Below, piece by piece: positions 11,372 to 20,963 of a stretch of 64,000 nt of DNA. Position 1 is the stretch's first letter, and every line of letters begins with the position of its first letter. The DNA comes from Adenanthera pavonina. Its lineage: Eukaryota > Streptophyta > Magnoliopsida > Fabales > Fabaceae. Where the stretch lies: positions 21,454,501-21,518,500 of the forward strand of contig JAIVEN010000012.1 of the NCBI GenBank assembly GCA_026686845.1, written 5' to 3'. The notes under the pieces were generated by a model. The model saw nothing but the letters and a program-made list of their open reading frames with translations, did no database searches and had not been told where the DNA came from. Position numbers and translations under genes: made by a program.

Positions 11372-13559
11372 ATGGCAAGAGTAAAAAATCCTGAAGTTAG
11401 AAAGGGAGAGGCACGACCAAAGAGAACGGTTAAATCCAATATGCCTCAAAGGAGGGTGAAAAACCAAAGAGAAAAGCCAAATCAAGCAAGGCAACTCCCT
11501 CTAAATGGTAGAAAACAACTCCAAAGGCAGAATCAAAGAAAGCTGGACCTTCTTCATCGAAGAAAACAGAGCCTTCGGTTCCTGTTCCTGCTGCTGATGC
11601 TGTTGCTTCCACTTCCTCCTCCAGTACCAAATCTAGAGAATACTAACTCACAACAATGCCATTATGGAGCACTCCTCAGATTCAGGAGGAATACTCAACC
11701 AAGTTTGTGAGTAAAAAGGTAATCAAGCCTCATTGTATGAACATGGAAGATTTCTTAGTCTCTAACAATTTTGATGATAGAATATGGATGCTGAGATATA
11801 AGAATCTGTTAGAGATACTGGAGAGGTATGATGATGAATTGCTTAAGACATGGTATGCCTTTTTGAAGTACAATAGCAAGAAGAAGAAGTAGGAGGTCAA
11901 TCTAAGATCAAGGACCATTTGGCTCACAAAAAGAACTTTTAATGAAGTTTTGGAAATTCTAGGGCAAGACGGCCTTAAGATTGACATCACTGCCTCAGGA
12001 TATATGGATGAGGCAGAGACTGCTGATAAAGAAGGTGACCCCTTTCTGAACTACAAGGAAAGCACAACCCTAAACACATTGTTCAGAAGAAAGGAGAATA
12101 GGCCATCAATAAACTTGTTGAAGCCCACTGACCTTAGTGCTTAAGTGAGGATCCTACACTACATAGTGTCTAGGATTATCTTCAACAAAGGAGGTAGCTT
12201 CAATCTGATCACAAGGGCATAGGCACATGTGATGGCAGCAATCATGCGTGGAAAGCTTATCAACATGGGACATATCATACTCCAACACATGATCAAAGCA
12301 AGGGATCAAAGGAAAGACTCTACATTCCCCTATGCAGCAATCATTTCAAGGATTCTACAATATGCTAGAATTCAATACCTTAAAAAGGGAAAGAGAAGCC
12401 CACTGAGATTTTCAAGGAGGAGGAGCTACAAAGAATGGGGATTGAAAGAAAAGATGGAAGATGGATTGGGAAGGGAACAGAAAAATCTGAAGATCTCTCT
12501 TTGATGAAGATGCCTCCCTATAGCAAGAAGGTACCTCTGAGGCTCGTGCAAGACCTACACCTCAGCCTTCTCAACTCGTCCCATCTCCATCTCTGCCTGC
12601 TCATATTCCATCTACTCCCTCCTCTCGTGTCAAGCCAACCAAGATCACTGAGTTGTATGACAGTCTGTCTACACTCATATTAAGTATTAGGGATGAGCAA
12701 AATGCCAAGTTTGCTCATCTACAACATCAGATCCACCAGCTGGCCAAGAACATGAAAGTGGTTGCTAATGCATATAAAGATATTCGGAATGCCATTCCTA
12801 CCACATCAGCTTCACCTCAGCCAGGGTTTACTAAGCCTGCTAAGTCTCCAAGCCTCTAAGCCCCTTTGAGCTAGCCTCTTTTGAGCGTGATAATGCTGTA
12901 AATGATACTGAGGTTGCTGGTACACTAAGCACACCAAGTCCTAGCCCTCATTGGATTATGGTATGGAAAAAGAAGGCCCTCAAGATTCAAGCTCTCATGA
13001 ACCCATTCTAGCAGATGCTCAAGAGTCAATTCTGTTCCGACAAGAATCTAAGCAAGTAGAAAGATTAGAGACAGTCATCTCTACTTCACCATTCATGCAG
13101 GCTGCCCTAAATGAAGAAAGGAGCATTGTGCCTTTTGTTGATTTGGAATCCATTACACACAATGCTCTCTTACAAGCTCAGAGAAGAAGGCTTGAAGAAA
13201 TGTTTCCTCCTCCTACTCCCCCACCTATTACTTATTATGGTTTCTCGGAGGAAAGAAAGGCACAATTGGCAGTTACAAGGCAAGACATTTCTGATCTTTT
13301 TGAGATTTCTGATGATGAAGATGAAGATATAAGTTCTGAAGTTTCTGGGTCCTTGCCAAAACTCAATCCAAAAATGCCATTTGTCCCTGTGCCTCTTCAA
13401 GCTATTCTAGTATCTCAGATCCATCCTCCTGCTAATTTTGTTCACCTTCCTGATGATGTCAAAAAAGGGGAGAAGAGTGAGCAAACTGGAACTAGAAAGT
13501 CTATTACAGAGCATTCAGGAAAATCCTACAACAAGAAGACCAAGTCAAAGAAAAAGTGA
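11372..13559 (+). pseudogene. Copia-1 extra ORF downstream of pol (env-like position)
   Basis: A long coding relic between pol and the 3' LTR. It starts MARVKNPEVRKGEARPKR (basic, possible nuclear signal). A conserved globular part follows: MEDFLVSNNFDDRIWMLRYK, LERYDDELLKTWYAFLKYNSKKK, SRTIWLT (about 11740-11930), SGYMDEAE, and NLLKPTDLS. Behind it are a Pro/Ser-rich linker, a helical stretch (ITELYDSLSTLILSIRDEQN, about 12645-12704), and an acidic/Pro-rich tail ending KKTKSKKK. The globular part resembles what databases call a putative plant transposon protein domain; Sireviruses often carry a so-called envelope-like ORF here. I see no signal peptide or membrane segment, so an envelope role is not supported. 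Stops and frameshifts break the frame at about 11450, 11890, 12142, 12222 and 12857. Function unknown. Confidence 0.75.
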
Positions 13560-13864
13560 TTAGAACTTATGCTTGAGTCCTCTTGTAATGTTGTATTGTG
13601 TTTCTGTTGATTGTGTATTATGTGTCTGTATTCTTTAATGTTTTGTATTGTTGTAAAGTGACATTTGATGAAATGAAAGAATTCCTTGGTTGCAATGAAC
13701 TGTTCTTGTTAGATCTTAAATGAGCTAATAAATCTCTTTACTTGATCTACTATATATGATATCTTTTGGATTATAATGCATATGTTGAGGGGGAGCTTGT
13801 GAAAGCAAACCCAAGTACTAATCCAGTTTGTAAGTTATTTTGCCATCATCAAAAAGAGAGAGAA
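13560..13864 (+). other. 3' untranslated segment with two purine-rich tracts
   Basis: GAGGGGGAG at 13787-13795 is a polypurine-tract sequence about 70 bp upstream of the LTR. A second purine run, AAAAAGAGAGAGAA, touches the 3' LTR at 13851-13864. Plus-strand DNA synthesis would start at the latter. Sireviruses are known for repeated purine tracts. Confidence 0.65.
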
Positions 13865-15531
13865 TATTGAATCAAGTGTTTTGATGATTCCAAACCAACC
13901 TTCAAGAGCTTCGAGTAAAGATATCAAAGGTGCACAAAAAGTTTCAAGTGAAGGAATTCTAGAGAAATCAGTGTGAGAATAGATATAGAATGTTTAGTAA
14001 TGTTTTAATTTGAGTAAAAAACTTTGATTTGGTGAAAAGATGTTTTGAAAACCTTAATTCTATGTTAAATCATGGAATATTTGAAAAACACCCACCAACA
14101 GATAAGTTTGAAAGGTTTATACAGATCTGCTATTTTGAAAATTCAAACTTTGGCTTTGGAAATTCAAATTTCGTATTAAAAATGAATAAGTCTGAAAAGA
14201 GGCTTTTCTGATAGACGAATTTTGTATTCCAAAATTTGAACTTTGACCTATGTCTGAAAAGAGTCTGAAAAGAGCCCCTCTCTGACAAACGAACTTTGAT
14301 GTTGAAAATTCGAATTTCAGACAAAATGCAACTTATGAAAATTGAAAAATTTGTCTGAGAGTATGTTAAAGTTCATCTAAAGACAAGTTTAAAAAGAGTT
14401 TTAAAATTGCCCACTAACAGACGAACTTTGAATATGAAAATTTGAAGTTCAAAAACAAAGTTTGTAAGTCTGTTGTTTGATATGTTGATGTACGAATGAC
14501 AATAATCAGAAATTCGAATTTGAAAGTAAGTCTGAAAAGAGGTCTCTCTGACAGACAAACTTTGCCCTTTGAAAATTCAAAATTTAAATTTATGAACTAT
14601 TGTGCCTCATTGAACCAACTTCTGATAGATGAATTTTGGGGTTCCAAAATTTGATTGTGAAGGCACTGTAGCAAATTGAATTTACTATTCACACTTAACA
14701 GAATAACTTTAAACATGAAAATTCGTGTGTTCCAACATAGAATTATTTTCTAAAGATGAAAATTCGAATTTTGATTTATAACAGACGAACTTCGGAAGTT
14801 CAACGTTAAAGGCTGTAACTTTCGTTTTTGTGAAATTTGTCTGTTGACCAACTAAAATTCAAACTTTGAGTGTCAGAAGCATTAAATGCGGTTGGTGAAC
14901 GATTATTTTCTCAGTATAAACGTTGGGTAACATCTCTAACGGCTAGATCTTGTCTCTAACGTATAATTGAGGTAGAAATCTATAAAAAGAATTTCATTTG
15001 AAGATGTGGGTAACAAAATTACTTTGTAAATACTGAAACTCTGCCAAATCATTTACTCAAGTCTCTTACTCTCACATACTTCAATACTTATACTCCAACT
15101 TTCATATTCACTCTGATTAAGAGAGTTTATTCATTGTAAACAATCTTATCTTCATCTGGAAGAAAGATTTTCTTGTGAGGGTATATCACAAGAGATTGGG
15201 AAAGTACTTAGTGAGAGTGCAGAGAGTGAAAGTGTGCGCTTTAGAAACAGAGCATCAACTTTGTGCTGAGGCATTTGCAAGAAACCCACTGAATGCTTGC
15301 AGAATTGTAGAAAATCTCAAGTGGTGACTTGAGGACTGGACGTAAGTCAAGTTGAGAAACTGAACCAGGATAAATATCTGAGTCTTCTCTTTCCTACTAT
15401 TACATTTACTGTTTATTCATTTATACTCTATTTTACCATCACCCTTTGCTTTCTTCACTTTCTTGACGTTTTGCAGAAAATTTTTAATCTTCTCAATTCA
15501 CCCCCCTCTTGGGAAGCCAGCTTATCTAACA
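13865..15531 (+). repeat. Copia-1 3' LTR
   Basis: LTR of 1667 bp. The first dinucleotide is mutated (TA instead of TG); the end is intact. Near 14250-14275 a 12-bp unit GTCTGAAAAGAG is doubled, which explains most of the 8-bp length difference from the 5' LTR. The MSA-like motif is kept at 14935-14945; the TATA region now reads TATAAAAAG. Confidence 0.93.
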
Positions 15532-15536
15532 AAATT

Positions 15537-15909
15537 CATATGAAGTTTGTTTTTATTTCTAAAATTGATATAATTTCTCTTGAGAAAATATGGAGTAAAT
15601 CGCAAATACCTCTTTGTTAAACTTACATAATTTTTTTATTTCAAAAAGAAAATTCAATTATACTTTAAAAATAAAAAATTGTAATTTTGATAACATTTGT
15701 AATTGAAAAGATTTGTGCAATTTACTACTCATCCCAATGAAGATTAATCTAAAGTTCGAAAATGAAGGAGAGATTTTTGTTATTTAAACAAATTAAAAAA
15801 AGTTAATTTTAAAACAAACGAGAAATTAATATAATTTTAAAAAGTTTTGCCTAATTTACTCTTTTTCATCTATTATTATATGCCTTCAAGGGAAGTGCAA
15901 ATTATCAAG
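15537..15909. other. AT-rich spacer
   Basis: Sequence right of Copia-1. No coding frame, RNA gene or repeat seen. Confidence 0.4.
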
Positions 15910-16450
15910 GTTTAAAAATTGGATCAGATATTGAACTAGTTAAAGTATTGGTTCAAAGTTCAGTGATTTAACCGTAATTCAAATGAAATTAAACCAATGG
16001 TAATAAATTTAATAATTTTTTAATTTTATATATTATGTAGAAAATTAAAAATATCATTAATAAGTTTCACAACCTAATATCAAAATCTAAATAAGTTAAT
16101 ATTCATCTATAATTATATTTTGAATTCAAAATAAATAATTAATATTTTATTTTCATATTATTTGTTAAGTAAATTTATTATTATTAATAATTATGTATCA
16201 TAATAATACTTATACAATATTATAATATAGAAAGACAAAAATTTATATAAAAAATAATATTACTTAGTGCTAAAAATAATACTATTTTATCTTAAAAACT
16301 ATGAAAAGTTAAAAGATTTTTTTTAAAAAATTTAAAAAATAAATAAATTAGACCAATTTAACCAGTTTTTTAACTAATTCTAAAAATAGACAGTCAAGAT
16401 ACATGACTAAACTGGACTTGGGACTGATTTATGGTCCAATCTGATTTTTC
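15910..16450. repeat. Dispersed repeat family R1, copy A
   Basis: This segment matches 59442-60070. Both hold the block TTGTTAAGTAAATTTATTA, the block ATAATATAGAAAGACAAAAA, and gene-free AT-rich sequence between ends rich in GGTTCAA/ACCGGTTT-like strings. The ends are weakly inverted (AAAAATTGGATCAGA against AAAAATCAGATTGG). No coding sequence. Probably a non-autonomous DNA element. Confidence 0.65.
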
Positions 16451-17959
16451 GAATCCTACAAATTATAGAATTTGTTCTTTCTTTTTCGTACATGAACGAA
16501 GCGAATAAGAATTTTATTTTAATTGTCATTATTTTCCGACAAGTCCTGCACACTCATTTATAATAACTCTAATTACAATTAGGAATTAGTATAATAAATT
16601 AATTATAAAAAAATTTTATCTAAAGAAAAATATTAAATAGTAAAAATAGAAAAATAAATAGTAACACATCCTATTTTATAATAAATTTATTATTTCTACC
16701 CTTAATTATAGTTTTCCCTTGTACTCAACAATCAGAAGAAGAAAGGACGACTGGCATTTCAAACATATATATATATATATATATATAGACCACATTTGAT
16801 TTGATTATAAGTACAAATAAATATGAAGCCTTACTTCACTTTTTTCTTTATAATGTTCAAACATGATCGGAAAAACTAACTGAAGTAGACAATTAAAGTG
16901 CTGGTGTGTGCTTTGGTTCAGTGACAAGTATATATTCATTAACATTTTTTTTTTGGGTAGCATATAATCATTAACTTTATGCATTAGAAATATCATGAAA
17001 ACAACGCTGAGGCGCACGCAAGTGAGCCACATCTTGGTCATTAGTTAATTTTCTTTATTCAGCGGAATTGGAAAATGTGAATTTCAAAAACAAGTTATCC
17101 CAATTAAACAAAGTTGTATTCATTAAAGAATGTCTAGTTAATGTGCTTTGGAATATGCCAGTAGTAGGTAAGTTTTTTTTTTTTTTTTACCCAAGCCAGT
17201 AGTAGGTAAGTTGAATGATTATATTTATAGTACTCCTCTTGCCTCTTGATATCAGAGTTTTTTTAAAATTATCCCTTTTATTCTTAATGTAACAATTTTT
17301 TTAAAATTTAATGTAGCATTAATGTGTGTTTTTTAAAAATGTCCTTAATATTTTAACTTTATCACAAAAGCATTAATGTGAGATAAAAATTAATAATTTT
17401 TATTAAGGTTATTTTAATAATTTTTAAAAAAATTCAATGCTTCTGACTTATTTTAATTATTCATCTTAATTTACAAAATTTTAGTTAAAAAACTCTTATA
17501 AAAAGAATACGATGAAGTATTATGAAGGTCAATTATTGTGATGGTGCTAATGGGGTCATTTTGGCTTTATTGATTGTAGGAAAGTGATTATTGTACTTCC
17601 TCCGAACTCAAATATAGGATTTTTTATCTTGATCTTAAATATAAATTTTTTTTAAAATATTAAATAGTATTTATTACACATTTAAAAAAAGTTCATATGT
17701 AATCCATCTCAAAGAAAGAGAAATAAATTAAATAAAGATAATATTAAAAAAATCTTAATTTTTTAATAAAACAAAATAATTAACTAATTTTATCTAATAC
17801 TTTTAATTATGTAATTTGGTTTAAAAAAAATTTATATTAAGAATTGAACTCATAGTATTTGTTAGTTTGGAAAATGTAAATTTTGGAAGCAAGAAAACAA
17901 AATTGGAATGCCTGTTTGAATAAGGAAAAAAATGTGATTATGGGCTCCATAAGTAATTA
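16451..17959. other. AT-rich intergenic DNA with TA microsatellite
   Basis: A (TA)n run lies at about 16767-16788. At 17595-17870 is a sequence with CTTCCTCCGAACTCAAATATAGGA at its left and an inverted, decayed counterpart at its right, like an old Stowaway MITE. A short duplication (CCAGTAGTAGGTAAG) lies at 17158-17212. No gene recognised. Confidence 0.4.
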
Positions 17960-18631
17960 TGTGTTAAAGCTGTCAAATGGAAACAGTTTTTCAATAAGCA
18001 CTTATGCCTCAAATAAGTGTTTATAGAAGAATCTGATTTTTTCTGCTTATGATAATCATTTATCCTTCCATAATCACTTATTTCATTTTTTCTCCTTATT
18101 ATCCACTCAATAATCACCTAAACCCCAATATCATTTCTTTTCTTAAAATCACTTATGGAGTAAAAATATTCAAACACAAATTATTTTTGACATAATCACT
18201 TAGAGCCCGTTAGGTTCTCAGTTTTGTAAAATTAAGTTAAGATAAATGAAGTTTATAAAAATAAAGTTTAGATAAAGAAAGTTTGTTGTAAGTTGTAATG
18301 TTTGAATATTCTTTTTGCAAAAGTAAGTTTGACAAAAATCATGTTTGGATGATAAGAGTTAAAAATATTTTTAGATATATATTATACAGTGAATTTGTTT
18401 CTCTTTTTCCAAAATTCACGTTTTGTTAAAGAAAAAGTAAATTTTCCTTCCTTTTCTAAAATCACAGTTTAATTCACTTTTCATTTTTCAAAAAGGCAAT
18501 TTGTGTTTGGTCGAACACATCTTCTTCGAAAATCATGGTTGAAAAACATGGTATCTTTTTCATAAAGATAAACCAATCAGGCAGTTATTCTCATAATCAC
18601 TTACGAATAAATACTTATCCTCATAATCACT
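17960..18631. repeat. MITE-like repeat B1, split by R2
   Basis: The segment is built from ATAATCACTTA-type strings. It is an inverted relative of 18632-19042 and is interrupted by R2 copy A (18203-18584). It resumes at 18588 with CTCATAATCACTTACG. Confidence 0.5.
18203..18584 (+). mobile_element. Tourist-like MITE R2, copy A
   Basis: 382 bp, starting GAGCCCGTTAGGTT and ending AAACCAATCAGGCAG, imperfect terminal inverts of each other, flanked by TTA at 18200-18202 and 18585-18587. A 3-bp TTA duplication and GGCC-GTTTGGTT-like ends point to Tourist/Harbinger MITEs. No ORF. Related copies: 39303-39677 and, reversed, 56147-56490. Confidence 0.7.
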
Positions 18632-19042
18632 TAGGGTGTGTTTGGATTGGTTTATGTATAAATGATTATGAGGATAAGTGCTTATTCATAATAGATTATG
18701 AGCATAAGTGATTATGTCAAAAGTGATTTGTGTTTGGATATTTTTAACCCATAAGTGATTTTGAGAAAAAAAAAATGTGCTTGGATTTTGGTAATTTAAG
18801 TGATAATTATGTGGATAATGAGAAGGAAAAATAAAATAAATGATTATGTGAGGATAAGTGATTATCATAAGTAGAAAAAAGTAGCTTATAAAAATAATCA
18901 TTTAAATAGCCATAAATGATTATTTTATCCTCGGGTGTGTTTGGCAATTGATCAACATAATCACTTGTTTTCCTCTACAAGCACTTTTTTTTGCTTATCT
19001 AAACAGATAATTATATATAATTCAATCCAAATATACTCAGAA
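18632..19042. repeat. MITE-like repeat B2
   Basis: Begins GGGTGTGTTTGGATTGG. The end (ATTCAATCCAAATATACTC) is its imperfect inverse. The inside is made of ATAAGTGATTATG strings. It lies directly next to B1 in inverted orientation. No ORF of interest. Confidence 0.5.
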
Positions 19043-19231
19043 TCATTAAAAAACTTGTGTGCTTTGGAATGGGGTCGTAGAAGTGGGTATGTTGAATGAG
19101 TAAGGTGAATTATTGTTGGGGTGCTAATGGATCTTCTTGACTCAACTGCTTTTGGAGGCCACGTCACACGGTTCACAGAATGGCATTACCTTTTTGCCTA
19201 ATTTAACCAAGGAAATCACTTTGTGGAGAAC

Positions 19232-19306
19232 AGGTTTGGGACCTCTGCACCTCTTTTTCTAATTCTCCCCTGCTGCCCCTTAAAAAATGACACCATATGG
19301 TTTAAA
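19232..19306 (+). repeat. MULE terminal inverted repeat, left
   Basis: Pairs with 39155-39229, about 80-85% identical by eye. The best conserved parts are GGGACCT.TGCACCT, TCTAATTCTCCC.TGCTGCCC and AATGACACCATATG. Confidence 0.85.
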
Positions 19307-20963
19307 ATAAGATCTTGACCACTCAACCTATAAGACAAATCACAAAAGCTTCATTCAACCCAAACTTATCTTCATCCTTCAATAGCGAGCTCGTACAATA
19401 GATTGGGGCTGGTAGAGGTGCGGTGGCTATTGGGCACTAGCAACAGAGAGCATGAGCATAAGCATGAGATTTGAAGAAAGTGTGACAACTGACCCATCCC
19501 TCACGTGTCTCTTCTATCTTCTAATGTCATACCTTAATCCCAACCTTCCATACTCCTCTACTCCTATCTCCTATCAGTGGGTCAAGGAAGAAAGTAAGTC
19601 TCATGATAGCCTATTCAATTTGCTATTACTTAATCAAGGCTATGTGTGTTTCTCTAGTCAAGCTGTTGAAAATTCCATATACGAAAGCCAAATCCAAGTC
19701 AATTATGGTATACTGCATATCTATGCTTTCAACTCTATGGTGACTATGGCATTATTTAAAAGTTGTAAATTGTGATAGACTCTATAAAGAATTTGCTTAC
19801 TTGTCCATTTCATAGCCTAATTTCATATCAGGGGATTATGGAAGGTTGTTACTACTAGTCTGATTTAATTTCCTTTTTTCTTGTTAGGAAAAAAAATTGT
19901 GGTAGTTTATTTTAAATCTTCAATAAAGACTACATTATTCACCTAAACTGTCCTACTTGATAATATCAATTCCCATGATTTGTTACTGATGTTGAGGACA
20001 TATAAGCTTTATCTCTATAATGCTTGCATGATTCAAAATTTCTCTATTATAAAATTGTTTCTTTCTTTATGTATGACTACTAATTTATTCATAGGCCATG
20101 GTTTCTTCTTAATTGTCATAGTTTGGATTCTTGTAAAGACTCATTGTAAATGCCAATTGTCACAACTAATATTGATATAATATTGATACTGATTTGGGAT
20201 ACATTCAAAATGCTCACTTGAAGTAAATGCTTACTCAATCAAAATAAAGGAATGAACTCTGTGATTTCTAAATCATTTTTTATAAATGCTTAGTAATATG
20301 TGCAGGGACCAAAAAGATGAGTATATGCTTCATACAATCAAAATAATTGAAGCAAACTAGAAGGAAACTGCTTCAATGAACCAAAACAATAATGCATTCT
20401 AGACAAAATAATTGATGGAAGGAAACTACTTCATAGAACAATGGAATTTGAAGCTGCTTCACTTTGCAAACTATTGGTGCAAACTATTGGTATGAACTAC
20501 AGGTGCAAACTATTGGTGCACCTTAGATAAATTCATCACTTTGCCTGTTGCTGAATTGTGCACCTATATATGATAAAAAAAGAGGTTGTCAACGGATACA
20601 AAAGGCCAATACAAAGATCTATGATTGCATTAGTTGATGTATAGCAATTGTAATGATATAGTGAAGTTATTGTAACTTGTTCATAGGATTGTGCAATTGT
20701 AATGATACATACTAAAGATGTATATCTGAATTGTACACCTATTGGTTGATCTATTGTAAATAAAAGGACATTGCATTTCAATGAAACTTGTCCTATTCTC
20801 AATATCCAATGTAATGATATACCATTGGTTAACGTTTAATTGAACTCTATTGCTTCAAGAGATTCCATGTTGCTATCAAATGGTGCCTACATTATGGGGA
20901 AAATAGTCAATAAGAAAAATGATAATTCTGTTCAAGGTTTTTGCAAACTGCTAGTCAATGTAG
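19307..20963. other. MULE 3' non-coding part
   Basis: Sequence between the left terminal repeat and the transposase stop codon. 20470-20525 holds a short tandem repeat of GTGCAAACTATTG. Open frames here (for example 19452-19775) show no recognisable protein. Confidence 0.5.

Larger units (their letters stand above)
3746..15531 (+). mobile_element. Copia-1: full-length Sirevirus-like Copia element
   Basis: The element runs from TGTTGAATC at 3746 to TATCTAACA at 15531. It is flanked by a perfect 5-bp duplication, AAATT at 3741-3745 and 15532-15536. Order: 5' LTR, initiator-Met primer binding site, gag with zinc knuckle, second zinc-knuckle ORF, protease-integrase-RT-RNase H (Copia order), a 1-kb non-coding gap, an extra ORF, purine-rich tracts, 3' LTR. 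Long LTRs, a UBN2-type gag and an extra ORF after pol are typical of Sireviruses (SIRE1/Maximus lineage). The two LTRs (1659 and 1667 bp) differ at roughly 18 sites in the first 300 bp by eye, so this is an old insertion. Several stops and frameshifts inactivate it. Confidence 0.93.

Noticed and set aside
19452..19775. 107-codon ORF as a second MULE gene (mudrB-like)
   Set aside because: No similarity or motif recognised, and it lies in what should be the 3' non-coding part of the element.
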